Below are positions 1 through 8,932 of a stretch of DNA of 64,000 nucleotides, piece by piece. Below the pieces are notes generated by a model. The model was not told the origin of the DNA. It saw nothing but the letters and a program-made list of their open reading frames with translations, and ran no database searches. Positions within the stretch are counted from its first letter, which is position 1; each line of letters starts with the position of its first letter. Origin of the DNA: an uncultured Bacilli bacterium (lineage in GTDB: Bacteria; Bacillota_I; Bacilli_A; RF39; UBA660); the NCBI GenBank assembly GCA_934098395.1, contig CAKOOM010000003.1, forward strand, positions 62,001 through 126,000. Reading direction: 5' to 3'. The translations under genes and the position numbers were made by a program.

Positions 1-722
1 ATCTTAAACAAAAAGAAAATAATACCAATAATCAAGTAATCGAAGAATACAAAAACAGCGAAGACTTCGTCGCTATCGAAGATTATTATGTTAATGATAT
101 AGCTATCCAAAAAGTAAATTTCAAAAACCTTGATTCTTCTTTAGTAAAAGATTTTACTGAAAAACAAGATACTAATATCAAAGCTATTGAAAAACTAATT
201 AATAATGTCCTTGAAGACCCTGTAAGCAAAGAACAATTTAAAAACATTGATATCTTAAAAGACAATGTATGGGCTCAAATTAATGATAACATCCTAACGG
301 TTTATCAAGAGTATAATGTAAACGTAGAAATGTCTTACACATACCTAAATACTGTTAATATTGACTTAAAAAATAAAAAAGTATTAAGTAATGAAGAAGT
401 TCTAAATTTAGCAAACACTGACTTTTCTAATCTAGCAACCGAATTCTTCAATAAAGAAATCACTGATAACAAATCTGAATATATATTCAGAAAAAGTGCA
501 AGTAAAGAATGTAATACAAATGATGTTGTAACTAAAAAAGAACTAACAGAACAAAAAGATACTTATATAAAACTAATCAAAGATAATTTAGATTCTTTTA
601 TCTATTCTTATATTAAAGACGGTAAAGTTCACTATAAATACGCCGAAGTATCAGTTAAATTACTTTACCAAAATCTATGTATTGGTGGGGGATTTACATA
701 TACTGATATTGAATTGACTTAA
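1..722 (+). CDS. C-terminal part of an unknown protein (5' end outside window)
   Basis: An open frame runs from the first base of the window (first whole codon at base 3) to a TAA at 720-722, so about 239 residues of the C-terminal part are present. The Met at 330 is internal because the frame stays open without a stop upstream of it. The protein is rich in Lys, Asn, Asp and Glu, with no Cys pair, metal motif or membrane segment in the visible part. I do not recognise a family; the composition would suit an extracytoplasmic domain, but that is a guess. Its stop codon lies inside the stem of the following terminator. Confidence 0.7.
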   Translation, partial: LKQKENNTNNQVIEEYKNSEDFVAIEDYYVNDIAIQKVNFKNLDSSLVKDFTEKQDTNIKAIEKLINNVLEDPVSKEQFKNIDILKDNVWAQINDNILTVYQEYNVNVEMSYTYLNTVNIDLKNKKVLSNEEVLNLANTDFSNLATEFFNKEITDNKSEYIFRKSASKECNTNDVVTKKELTEQKDTYIKLIKDNLDSFIYSYIKDGKVHYKYAEVSVKLLYQNLCIGGGFTYTDIELT

Positions 723-748
723 AACTTTTGCTTTTAAGTCTTTTTTTT
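716..748 (+). terminator. intrinsic terminator
   Basis: Perfect 9-bp stem GACTTAAAA / TTTTAAGTC around a 7-nt loop, followed directly by eight T. The stem includes the stop codon of the upstream gene. Confidence 0.85.
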
Positions 749-756
749 GATAAAAT
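728..756 (+). promoter_or_regulatory. promoter of mutM, embedded in the terminator
   Basis: -35 TTGCTT (728-733), 17-bp spacer, extended -10 TGa-TAAAAT (TAAAAT 751-756). The -35 box lies in the loop and right arm of the preceding terminator. Confidence 0.6.
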
Positions 757-778
757 ATTTTTGAAAGAAGTTGATATT

Positions 779-1594
779 ATGCCAGAACTACCTGAAGTAG
801 AAACTGTAAAAGCCGGTTTATTAAAAAAAGTCAAAAATCGAAAAATACTAAGTTGCAATGTTCTTTGGCCTGGTATTATCGCATACCCTGATAAAGAAAC
901 ATTTATAAAAAATATTGCCAACGAAACTATCAACGATATTACAAGAAGAGGAAAATTCATTGTCTTTCATCTAGATAACTATTTTCTAATATCTCATCTT
1001 CGTATGGAAGGAAAATATTTTATAAAAGAAAAAGATATCCCTCTAAATAAACACGATCATGTAATATTTGATCTAGATAATGATTTACGTCTTATCTATA
1101 ATGATACCCGTAAATTTGGAAAAATGTATTTACTTAAATTTGATGATACCCAAAATAGCCCTCTTACTAAATTAGGAAAAGAACCCTGGGATGATACTCT
1201 AAACATATCTTACCTAAAAGATAAATTTAATAAAAACAAAGCTATCAAAACGATGTTACTAGATCAAGAAATAATTACTGGTATTGGTAATATCTATGCT
1301 GATGAAATATTATTTCTATCACATATCAATCCTGAAAAGCCCGCAAAATCTCTAACTAATAAAAATCTCACGGATATTATTAAATATACTAGAGAAGTTT
1401 TAGAAAAATCAATTGCCAAAGGTGGTACCACAATCCATACCTATACATCCGTAGATGGTATAACCGGACTTTTCCAACAAGAACTATTAGTACATGGTAA
1501 AGCATCTAAACCATGCCCTAATTGTCAAACAAAAATAATCAAAACAACTGTTAATCAAAGAGGAACATATTATTGCCCTCACTGCCAAAAGTAG
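779..1594 (+). CDS. mutM: formamidopyrimidine-DNA glycosylase (MutM/Fpg)
   Basis: Base-excision repair enzyme that removes 8-oxoguanine and ring-opened purines and nicks the abasic site. The start is the ATG at 779, not the upstream in-frame Leu codons, because it gives the obligatory N-terminus MPELPEVETV: Pro1 is the catalytic Schiff-base nucleophile and Glu2 the general acid. A purine-rich ribosome site lies about 8 nt upstream. The DTRKFG motif is present in the N-terminal half, and the C-terminal helix-two-turn-helix is followed by a complete Cys4 zinc finger (CPNC...CPHC). At 271 residues it is the normal family length. It appears monocistronic between two terminators. Identification is secure. 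Confidence 0.96.
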   Translation: MPELPEVETVKAGLLKKVKNRKILSCNVLWPGIIAYPDKETFIKNIANETINDITRRGKFIVFHLDNYFLISHLRMEGKYFIKEKDIPLNKHDHVIFDLDNDLRLIYNDTRKFGKMYLLKFDDTQNSPLTKLGKEPWDDTLNISYLKDKFNKNKAIKTMLLDQEIITGIGNIYADEILFLSHINPEKPAKSLTNKNLTDIIKYTREVLEKSIAKGGTTIHTYTSVDGITGLFQQELLVHGKASKPCPNCQTKIIKTTVNQRGTYYCPHCQK

Positions 1595-1603
1595 ACTAAA
1601 AGT

Positions 1604-1632
1604 TTGCTTTTTTTCTTTACTCGTGTTATAAT
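1604..1632 (+). promoter_or_regulatory. promoter of the kinase-like gene
   Basis: -35 TTGCTT (1604-1609), 17-bp spacer, extended -10 TGt-TATAAT (1627-1632). A weak AAAAG/CTTTT hairpin plus T-run (1598-1613), possibly the mutM terminator, overlaps the -35 box. Confidence 0.65.
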
Positions 1633-1660
1633 AAACAACCATAAAAAAGGGGAGATGTAT

Positions 1661-2557
1661 ATGCAAGCAACAATCCTTACCAAAAAACGATTTGATAATT
1701 TAAAACCTTATGAATTACCAAATAATGTCTTTAACACCGAAGCTAGATTATATGTACTAAAAACCAAAGAAAAATGGAAAAACGTCAATAAATTATTAAA
1801 AAAATTCTATGTTAGAAATGGTGCTATATTTAGTAATAAACTATATACCATAAATTCCTTAATAGATAATAAAGAAAAAATAGACATTGATGAAATAGTA
1901 TTTCCAGACAGTCTAGCAATCGTTGATAGAGAAGTTGTTGGATTTATTATGCCATTAATCGAATCAATAAATCTTGATACTATCTTAAAAGATATTAATA
2001 TAGACAACGAAACAAAAATTAAATATCTAAAAGATATCGGTAGAATATTAGAAAAAATGAAACAAGTAAGAACTCATACCAGTATAACAGATTTCTATGT
2101 AAATGACTTACATGAATCTAATTTTATTGTTGATAAGTCCACTAAAGAACTCTTATTAGTAGATATAGACTCGTGTAAGATAAACAATAATAAACCTTTT
2201 GGTAGTAGATACTTATCCGCATTTGCTCCAATTAATCGTATAAATAAATACGAAAAAACCCTTGATGGAACAAGTGGTGGTTTCATAGAACCTAGTGAAG
2301 ATACAGATTTATATTGTTACATCATAATTATCTTAAATTTTCTATTTGGTAAAAATATAAATAACTATCCAATTGATGACATATATGATTTTATTAACTA
2401 TTTAGATGATATTGGTGTAAATAAAGAATTACTATTCATAATTGAAAAAGTATTTACTAATTGTAAAAATGAAAATCCATATCAATTACTAGATACCCTT
2501 ATACCATACATTGGTAAAAGCAAAGCATACACTCATATAAAGAATAAAAGTCGCTAA
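1661..2557 (+). CDS. protein-kinase-like protein of unknown target
   Basis: The 298-residue product carries a kinase-like catalytic loop: NDLHESNF, resembling the HxDLxxxN loop of Ser/Thr kinases and aminoglycoside-kinase-like folds, followed about 15 residues later by LLVDIDSCKI, resembling the metal-binding DFG/DxD segment. An N-terminal segment before it contains a conserved-looking VGFIMPLIES stretch like a kinase hinge. I see no glycine-rich loop and no membrane segment. ATG 1661 was chosen because AAGGGGAG sits 6 nt before it; ATG 1655 would have no spacing. The gene has its own promoter and terminator. Function, and even catalytic activity, are uncertain; it could be a pseudokinase. 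Confidence 0.6.
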   Translation: MQATILTKKRFDNLKPYELPNNVFNTEARLYVLKTKEKWKNVNKLLKKFYVRNGAIFSNKLYTINSLIDNKEKIDIDEIVFPDSLAIVDREVVGFIMPLIESINLDTILKDINIDNETKIKYLKDIGRILEKMKQVRTHTSITDFYVNDLHESNFIVDKSTKELLLVDIDSCKINNNKPFGSRYLSAFAPINRINKYEKTLDGTSGGFIEPSEDTDLYCYIIIILNFLFGKNINNYPIDDIYDFINYLDDIGVNKELLFIIEKVFTNCKNENPYQLLDTLIPYIGKSKAYTHIKNKSR

Positions 2558-2585
2558 ATTTAATGACTTTTATTCTTTATTTTGT
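2539..2585 (+). terminator. intrinsic terminator with long perfect stem
   Basis: Perfect 14-bp stem (2539-2552 with 2565-2578), 12-nt loop containing the stop codon of the upstream gene, then ATTTT. Confidence 0.85.
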
Positions 2586-2591
2586 TATAAT
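2563..2591 (+). promoter_or_regulatory. promoter of scpA, overlapping the terminator
   Basis: -35-like ATGACT (2563-2568), 17-bp spacer, extended -10 TGt-TATAAT (2586-2591). Confidence 0.55.
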
Positions 2592-2608
2592 TAATATAGG
2601 TGTTATAT

Positions 2609-3331
2609 ATGGATTACAGTATTAAAATAAATGAATTTGTTGGACCATTAGATTTACTCTTACATTTAATCAAACAATCAAATATGGATATATTAGATAT
2701 AGAAATAAATGAAATAACCAAACAATATCTAGATTATATTAATAAAATGGAAGAGTTAAATATAAACGTCGCAGCATCTTATATTGTTATGGCTGCCGAA
2801 TTAATGGAAATAAAATCTAAGTCATTACTTCCAAAAACTACCGAAGAAGTCGAGGAAGAAGATGAAGAAGTATCAAAAGAAAAACTAATTAATAAACTAA
2901 TCGAATATCAAAAATATAAAGATATGACTCCCAAGTTTAAAGAACTCGAAGAAAATCGAAAACAAATATATATTAAATCCCCAGAGAAAATATCTAACTA
3001 CGTAACTGATAAACTAACCCCTAGTGAAGATACATCCGTAGATTCACTAGTTAAAGCATTTATGGACTTTCTAGATCGAAAAGAAAGAGAAAAACCATTA
3101 ACAACTAAAATAACTACTAAAGAATACAGTGTTAAAAATCGTAAAAATAACATCAAAAAATTATTAAAAGAAAAACCCAAAGTCTTATTTACTGAATTAT
3201 TCGAAGAGAATAATACTCCTTATATCGTAGTAACTTTCTTATCCGTCTTAGAAATGACTAAAGAAAACGATATAATTATTCGACAAGACTCTAATTTTAA
3301 AGACATAACTATTGAATTGAAGGTGAAATAA
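2609..3331 (+). CDS. scpA: segregation and condensation protein A
   Basis: Kleisin subunit of the SMC-ScpA-ScpB condensin that compacts and segregates the chromosome. The N-terminus has the typical ScpA opening (INEFVGPLDLLLHLI) that binds the SMC neck, followed by AAELMEIKSKSLLP, an acidic linker near residues 85-95 and a C-terminal winged helix that binds the SMC cap. 240 residues is standard length. ATG 2609 is preferred over the upstream GTG at 2600 because AGGTG lies 6 nt before it. The stop codon overlaps the scpB start by one base (TAATG), implying translational coupling. Confidence 0.95.
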   Translation: MDYSIKINEFVGPLDLLLHLIKQSNMDILDIEINEITKQYLDYINKMEELNINVAASYIVMAAELMEIKSKSLLPKTTEEVEEEDEEVSKEKLINKLIEYQKYKDMTPKFKELEENRKQIYIKSPEKISNYVTDKLTPSEDTSVDSLVKAFMDFLDRKEREKPLTTKITTKEYSVKNRKNNIKKLLKEKPKVLFTELFEENNTPYIVVTFLSVLEMTKENDIIIRQDSNFKDITIELKVK

Positions 3332-3888
3332 TGAAAGGAATAATCGAAGGATTACTATACGTCCAGGGAGATCTTGGCCTAACTATCAAACAAGTATCAG
3401 ATATTTTATCCATTCCCGAAGAAGAAGCAAAAGAACTGATATATTCCATAAAACAAGATTATATAAACGAAGATAGAGGCTTAAGAATTAATTATCTAGG
3501 TAATTCATTTAAATTAACAACTAAAGAAGAACATCAAGAATATTACAAAAAATTATTAGAAAATCCCAAGAATAATACCTTATCAACCCAAGCATTAGAA
3601 ACATTAGCTATAATTGCTTATAACGAACCCATAACGCGTATTGAAGTTGATGAACTAAGAGGCGTAGATTCCGTATACGTTATGCGTAGACTCTTAGCAA
3701 AAGGTCTAATAAAAGAATCTGGTCGTTCTGATAAACCAGGTCATCCAATTCTGTATAAAACAACTGATGAATTTCTAGATTACTTTGGCTTATCAAGTAA
3801 AGAAGAACTACCCAAAATAGATTTAATCGAAGAAATGAATAAAGAAGATAAAGATTTATTTAAATCTACATATAAAGAAGAAATATAA
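3331..3888 (+). CDS. scpB: segregation and condensation protein B
   Basis: Dimeric winged-helix partner of ScpA that stabilises the kleisin bridge of SMC condensin. The 185-residue sequence has two tandem winged helices, with the diagnostic ALETLAIIAYNEPITR and the GRSDKPGHPILYKTT segment in the second. It starts inside the scpA stop codon with AAGGTG upstream, so the two are co-translated. The next gene begins 15 nt downstream and is probably in the same operon. Confidence 0.95.
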   Translation: MKGIIEGLLYVQGDLGLTIKQVSDILSIPEEEAKELIYSIKQDYINEDRGLRINYLGNSFKLTTKEEHQEYYKKLLENPKNNTLSTQALETLAIIAYNEPITRIEVDELRGVDSVYVMRRLLAKGLIKESGRSDKPGHPILYKTTDEFLDYFGLSSKEELPKIDLIEEMNKEDKDLFKSTYKEEI

Positions 3889-3903
3889 AAAGAGGTGGCT
3901 ATT

Positions 3904-5172
3904 GTGAATATCATAGAAATAATTAATAAAAAAAGATTAAAACAAGAATTAACAGATGAAGAAATAAAATATATAATTGACAATTATCTATCTAATGAGA
4001 TAAAAGATTACCAAATGTCAGCATTACTAATGGCTATTGTTCTAAATGGAATGACTAATGAAGAAATATATTCCTTAACCAAATATATGGCTATGTCTGG
4101 TGAAGAATTAGATTTATCTCCTCTAGGAACAAATGTTGTTGATAAACATTCAACGGGTGGTGTTGGAGATAAAACAACCCTAATAATTAGTCCTATTGTC
4201 GCATCATGTGGCGTAAAAGTAGCTAAAATGAGCGGTAGAGGATTAGGCCACACTGGTGGAACCATCGATAAACTCGAATCAATTCCTGGTTTTAACGTTA
4301 ATCTAACAGAACAAGAATTTCTAAACCAAATCAATACTATTAACGTAGCAATAACCAGCCAAACAAAAGATATTGCCGTAGCAGATAAAAAAATATATGC
4401 CCTAAGAGATGTAACAGCTACTGTCGAATCAATTCCTCTAATTGCTTCCTCAATAATGAGTAAAAAAATAGCTCTTGGAGCCAAAAAACTCGTATTAGAT
4501 ATCAAGGTAGGAAGCGGTGCCTTAATAAAAAATCTTGAAGATGCCAAAAAATTAGCCAAGTTAATGATTGATATTGGCTCATCGAACAATATAAAAGTTA
4601 TTTGCCTCCTAACAAATATGTCAATCCCACTAGGTAACAATATTGGTAACTCTCTTGAAGTATCCGAAGCTATAGAAATATTAAAAAATAATAAACAAGG
4701 TCCTCTAAGAGATATATGTATTGAATTATCATCATACATGGTTTCCCTTGGATTAAATATTTCATATGAAGAAGCCAAAACAAAAGTAATAAATAATCTA
4801 GATAATGGCAATGCCTATAATAAATTCCTTGAGTTAGTTAATTTTCAACACGGATTAATTGATGAATTACCACAAGCCAAACATAAATATGAAATAAAAT
4901 CCATGACTGAAGGTTATCTTGTTGATATAGATGCCTATAAATTAGGCATGCTATCAATGTCTCTTGGAGCAGGTCGACATAATAAAGAAGACATAATAGA
5001 TTACAGTGCTGGAATAATAGTAAATAAAAATATCAATGATTATGTTAATAAATCAGATACAATTATGACATTATATACTAACAAAGAAATAACTAGTATT
5101 GATAATACAATATTCAAAATATCAAAAACAAAATCTAACAATAACAAACTAATCTTAGATATCATCAAATAA
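3904..5172 (+). CDS. pdp: pyrimidine-nucleoside (thymidine/uridine) phosphorylase
   Basis: Phosphorolysis of thymidine, deoxyuridine or uridine to the free base and (deoxy)ribose 1-phosphate for pyrimidine salvage. The family signature SGRGLGHTGGTIDKLESIPG is present near residue 110, as are KHSTGGVGDKT (phosphate loop) and the KIALGAKKLVLDIKVGSGA segment that in this family carries the base-contacting Lys. 422 residues is close to the family norm of about 430. GTG 3904 is taken as the start because AGAGGTGG precedes it; GTG 3895 would fall inside that ribosome site. It follows scpB by 15 nt. Specificity between DeoA and Pdp cannot be settled by eye. Confidence 0.92.
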   Translation: MNIIEIINKKRLKQELTDEEIKYIIDNYLSNEIKDYQMSALLMAIVLNGMTNEEIYSLTKYMAMSGEELDLSPLGTNVVDKHSTGGVGDKTTLIISPIVASCGVKVAKMSGRGLGHTGGTIDKLESIPGFNVNLTEQEFLNQINTINVAITSQTKDIAVADKKIYALRDVTATVESIPLIASSIMSKKIALGAKKLVLDIKVGSGALIKNLEDAKKLAKLMIDIGSSNNIKVICLLTNMSIPLGNNIGNSLEVSEAIEILKNNKQGPLRDICIELSSYMVSLGLNISYEEAKTKVINNLDNGNAYNKFLELVNFQHGLIDELPQAKHKYEIKSMTEGYLVDIDAYKLGMLSMSLGAGRHNKEDIIDYSAGIIVNKNINDYVNKSDTIMTLYTNKEITSIDNTIFKISKTKSNNNKLILDIIK

Positions 5173-5187
5173 GTCATGAAACTGGTT

Positions 5188-5205
5188 AAATAGGGTTGCC
5201 TATTT
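5188..5205. other. short perfect hairpin between pdp and the ligase gene
   Basis: AAATAGG-GTTG-CCTATTT, 7-bp stem with 4-nt loop, not followed by a T-run. It may be a weak terminator of the scpAB-pdp operon or a regulatory hairpin overlapping the next promoter. Confidence 0.3.
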
Positions 5206-5231
5206 CATAAAAATCATATAAAATATATAAT
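5203..5231 (+). promoter_or_regulatory. promoter of the AMP-forming ligase gene
   Basis: -35-like TTCATA (5203-5208), 17-bp spacer, -10 TATAAT (5226-5231). Confidence 0.45.
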
Positions 5232-5256
5232 ACAAAATTCAAATGGGGGGATTATA

Positions 5257-7047
5257 ATGCAAGAAGATGAATTAATTAAAACAATGTCAAAAAAAATATT
5301 AACAGGATATCCATCAATAGATGATCCTCAAAGTATCAATTCAACATACTTTGAGAAAAATCCAATTATACCAAATGTAAATATTTACATGTTACTTAAA
5401 TTACTAAGTACAAAAATAAAAGACAACATAGCTGTTAACTGTTTAAATTTAAATGCCACATACGAAAAATTAATAAAAGATTCATTAACAGTATCATTGT
5501 CTTTAAAAGAATTGGGAGTAAGAAAAGGCGATATAGTATCAATAGCTATGCCAAATTTATATCAAGCATTAGTATCTTTCTTTGCTTGTAATAGAATTGG
5601 TGCTGTAACTTCATTCTTAGATAACAACTCATCATTAGAAGAATTGAGTTCATATTTAAATCTATTTTCTTCACCAATATTTATAAATTATAATAAGGAT
5701 AGTGAATATAATAAAAAAATAATTAATAAAACTAACATAAAACATATAATTACATTAGATAAAAATAACATCAACAACTTATCATTAGATAATAGTTATC
5801 ATAATAAATATAATGATAGATTAATTGATTTTAGTAGTTTAGGAAGCATTGCTAAGGAGAGAAAAATAAAATTAGAACCATATCATTCTTATAAAGAAGA
5901 TGCTCTAATATTATTTACTAGTGGTAGTACTGGTAAGCCAAAATCAGTCGTATTAACAAATGAAAATGTCTTAGCAGCAGAAATATATGCCAAAAATACT
6001 AGTCATACTGAAGATATAACAAGTCCTACAACACTAACTTGTGTACCATTTTCTTATCCATATGGATTTGTTACATCAGCTCTAACTTCATTACTATGGG
6101 GGAAAATTTCTATATTAGCTCCAAATATTAGTAAAGATACGATAAGTTATTACTACAAAAAAAATCCAAGTATAATATTTGGTAGTCCAGCATTATTAGA
6201 TTTAACTATGAAAAATATTCCTGATAATCAAGATTTATCATTTGTTACCCATTTTATATCAGGTGGAGACTTCTTAACACCAGAACATGCAAAAAGAGGA
6301 GAAGAGTTCTTTAAAAAGCATGGTGCTGATAAAGTAATTATTGGCAATGGCTGTGGCAATGCTGAAACTGTAAGTATTGGTTCAACACCAGTTGGAGTAC
6401 CATTAAAACAAACAACCGCAGGAAAAATTCTCGTAGGAAGTAAAGCAATGGTTGTAAATCCAGATACTATGGAAGAATTAAAATATAATGAAGAAGGATT
6501 GCTATGCATTGCTGGTAGACACGTATTTAAAGGATATTATAATAATCCAGAATTAACTCAAAAATCTAAATTTATAAAAGATGGTATAGAATATTATATT
6601 ACAGGAACACTTGGATATATTGATAGAGATGGATATTTTACTGTAACTGGAAGACAGTCAAGATTTTATATAATGTCATCACTAAATAAAGTATATTGCG
6701 ATAATGTTCAAAATCTAATAGCTATGTCTAAATATGTAGCAGATTGTGCTGTTGTAAAAGTACCAGATGAAAAGTATTTATATGTAAATAAAGCATATAT
6801 CGTATTAAATGAACAATACTTACCTACAGCAGAAATGAAAAATATAATCATCGAATCATTTAGTAATTCATATACATCAATAACAGGTAAAACCGCTCAA
6901 TTAAAAAATTATGAAATACCAACATATATTGAATTCGTATCAGAATTACCTAGAAAAACTGGAACAGAAAAAATAGATTATCAATATCTAGAACAAGATG
7001 CTCTAAAAGAATTAGAACAGAATAAAACAAAAAAAAGAATAAAATAA
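5257..7047 (+). CDS. AMP-dependent synthetase/ligase (acyl-CoA synthetase-like)
   Basis: ANL-superfamily adenylating enzyme: activates a carboxylate with ATP, normally then transferring it to CoA or a carrier thiol. Visible motifs in order are LFTSGSTGKPKSVVLT (P-loop, from about residue 217), the NGCGNAETVS segment in the A5 position, TGTLGYIDRDGYFTVTGR (A7/A8, from 449), and GTEKIDY with the catalytic A10 lysine at about residue 572. The usual ribose-binding Asp of the A7 TGD motif is Thr451 here, which is unusual. 596 residues is normal length. The start follows GGGGGG by 6 nt. The neighbour is a sensor-kinase-like protein behind a separate terminator. Substrate unknown. Confidence 0.85.
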   Translation: MQEDELIKTMSKKILTGYPSIDDPQSINSTYFEKNPIIPNVNIYMLLKLLSTKIKDNIAVNCLNLNATYEKLIKDSLTVSLSLKELGVRKGDIVSIAMPNLYQALVSFFACNRIGAVTSFLDNNSSLEELSSYLNLFSSPIFINYNKDSEYNKKIINKTNIKHIITLDKNNINNLSLDNSYHNKYNDRLIDFSSLGSIAKERKIKLEPYHSYKEDALILFTSGSTGKPKSVVLTNENVLAAEIYAKNTSHTEDITSPTTLTCVPFSYPYGFVTSALTSLLWGKISILAPNISKDTISYYYKKNPSIIFGSPALLDLTMKNIPDNQDLSFVTHFISGGDFLTPEHAKRGEEFFKKHGADKVIIGNGCGNAETVSIGSTPVGVPLKQTTAGKILVGSKAMVVNPDTMEELKYNEEGLLCIAGRHVFKGYYNNPELTQKSKFIKDGIEYYITGTLGYIDRDGYFTVTGRQSRFYIMSSLNKVYCDNVQNLIAMSKYVADCAVVKVPDEKYLYVNKAYIVLNEQYLPTAEMKNIIIESFSNSYTSITGKTAQLKNYEIPTYIEFVSELPRKTGTEKIDYQYLEQDALKELEQNKTKKRIK

Positions 7048-7051
7048 ATTC

Positions 7052-7087
7052 AAGAAGATATAATCAAAATTATCTTCTTTTTATTTT
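7052..7087 (+). terminator. intrinsic terminator
   Basis: 9-bp stem AAGAAGATA / TATCTTCTT with a 10-nt loop, followed by a T-rich run to 7087. Confidence 0.8.
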
Positions 7088-7112
7088 AAAAAAAATATTA
7101 GTGTGTTATAAT
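7084..7112 (+). promoter_or_regulatory. probable promoter of the hybrid kinase gene
   Basis: Extended -10 TGt-TATAAT (7107-7112); the -35 position 17 bp upstream (TTTTAA, 7084-7089) is weak and lies in the T-run of the preceding terminator. Confidence 0.5.
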
Positions 7113-7146
7113 TTAATTAAAGTATAAAGTAATAAGGAGTGATATT

Positions 7147-8901
7147 ATGTCAAGTGGTATTTATTTTCCAATTTGTGCAATTCCATTTTCATTAGTTATA
7201 ATAATATTATTTTATAAAAAAGGATATATAAAAAATAAAGAAACAAAAATTTATAAATTGTTATTAATTTCAAATTTTATTGGTTTGTTTATAGAAATAT
7301 TATGTACTTTTGCCTCAATAATATATAATGATTATCAAACAATAAGTGATTTTATATATAAATCATACCTAGTATATTTAATTGTTTGGACCAGATTATT
7401 TTCTTTATATATAGAAACAATATCTTCCAGTTCAAAAAAAGATAGTTTATTAAGAAAATATATAAACATATTTTTTATGATAATTGTTATTTCAACCATA
7501 TATACACTACCAATAGATCTAGTGATAAAGAACAATTTTCACACTAGATATACAACCGGTCCTAGTGTAAATTTTACATATGCAATAAGTGCTATTCTAG
7601 TATTAGAAATAATATACAACCTAGTTATTAATTATAAAAAAATATGGACAAAAAAATATATTCCAGTTTTATTATTTGTTTTAATAGGAACGGTATCAAT
7701 TATTATTCAAAATCGATTTCCGGAATTATTAATGATGACTTATGTAGAGACCCTTATAACAGTAGTAATGTATTTTACCATTGAAAACCCTGATGTAAAA
7801 CTTCTAAAAGAAATGCATGATGCCAAAGTAATATCAGATAATGCTAATGAAGAAAAAACTTTATTTCTATATAACATGACTCAGGAAATTAGAAAAACTA
7901 CTAAAAATATTAATGTCGAAGCTGATAATATTTTAGAAAGTAAAGACCTAGAACTTGATAAAGATAGCGCTAGAAATATTAAAGGGGAAACCTCTAAATT
8001 TACTACAATGACTAATGATATCTTAGATGTATCAACTATAGACTCTTCTAATATTAAAATATATAATACTAAATATAATATAAAAAATATAATTAAATAT
8101 CTAGTAATAACTTATCAAGATATTTGTCTTAATAAAGGTATCGAGTTTAGATCTAATATCGAACATAATATTCCTGATATGTTATATGGTGATGGAATAG
8201 AGTTAAAGAAAGTCTTAACTTTATTATTAAATGAAAGTATAAAAAATACTGATAAAGGTTATATTGAATTAAATATAAATACAATTATCAAAAATGAAAT
8301 AATGCGCTTGATAATTACTATCGAAGATTCCGGAATAGGTATTAAAGCCAATGAACTAGAGAGTGTCAAGATAAATAATAAAAACATCTCTGAGTCATAT
8401 AAAGCAATAACCCTAATGAACGGTACCATGATCCTATCTTCAAACTATGGAATAGGTACTAAGATAAAAATAATCTTAGATCAAAAAATGGATATTCATG
8501 TAAATAAAGAAGAAACAGAATATAACGCTATCTATGATAATAAATCAATCTTAGTCGTAGATGATAACGAATCTACCCATAAACTAATTGAAAAGTTATT
8601 AAAAGATAGCAATATAAATATTGATTATTCTCTAAATGGAAAAGAAACTATTAATAAAATAAAAAGTAAAAACAAATATGATCTTATCTTAATTGATGAA
8701 GAATTAAGCCAAATAACTGGTGCTGAATTATTAATAAAACTAAAAGAAATAAGAAACTTTAATATACCAGTAATATTACTAACTAAAGATAATAACTATG
8801 AATATAGTGAAGAGTATCTAAAACAAGGTTTCACTAGTGTTATAATAAAACCATTAAAAAAAGACAACTTATTACAAGTTATAGATAAGTTTACTAAATA
8901 G
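7147..8901 (+). CDS. membrane hybrid histidine-kinase-like protein lacking the acceptor His
   Basis: 584 residues. About seven hydrophobic segments occupy residues 1-215. A dimerisation helix follows: FLYNMTQEIRKTTKN stands where kinases have NMSHEIRTPLN, so the phospho-acceptor His is Gln246. The ATPase domain keeps an N-box (LLLNESIKNTDKG), a G1 box (EDSGIGI) and a G2 box (NYGIGTKIKI). A C-terminal receiver (residues about 460-584) has the acidic pair (VVDDN), the phosphorylatable Asp517, Thr and Lys of a normal receiver. It may sense through its membrane part and signal without autophosphorylation, or act with a partner kinase. Ribosome site AAGGAGTG is good. The ligand is unknown. Confidence 0.8.
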   Translation: MSSGIYFPICAIPFSLVIIILFYKKGYIKNKETKIYKLLLISNFIGLFIEILCTFASIIYNDYQTISDFIYKSYLVYLIVWTRLFSLYIETISSSSKKDSLLRKYINIFFMIIVISTIYTLPIDLVIKNNFHTRYTTGPSVNFTYAISAILVLEIIYNLVINYKKIWTKKYIPVLLFVLIGTVSIIIQNRFPELLMMTYVETLITVVMYFTIENPDVKLLKEMHDAKVISDNANEEKTLFLYNMTQEIRKTTKNINVEADNILESKDLELDKDSARNIKGETSKFTTMTNDILDVSTIDSSNIKIYNTKYNIKNIIKYLVITYQDICLNKGIEFRSNIEHNIPDMLYGDGIELKKVLTLLLNESIKNTDKGYIELNINTIIKNEIMRLIITIEDSGIGIKANELESVKINNKNISESYKAITLMNGTMILSSNYGIGTKIKIILDQKMDIHVNKEETEYNAIYDNKSILVVDDNESTHKLIEKLLKDSNINIDYSLNGKETINKIKSKNKYDLILIDEELSQITGAELLIKLKEIRNFNIPVILLTKDNNYEYSEEYLKQGFTSVIIKPLKKDNLLQVIDKFTK

Positions 8902-8913
8902 ACTTATCGTTTT
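8884..8913 (+). terminator. possible terminator of the hybrid kinase gene
   Basis: GATAAGT (8884-8890) pairs with ACTTATC (8902-8908), the loop containing the stop codon, followed by GTTTT. Short T-run, so moderate support only. Confidence 0.45.
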
Positions 8914-8932
8914 CGTATATAATGGAGGAAAA

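Noticed and set aside
4008..4811. Long minus-strand open frame inside pdp
   Set aside because: It lies wholly within a well-conserved gene, has no ribosome site and encodes no recognisable protein; an antisense shadow.
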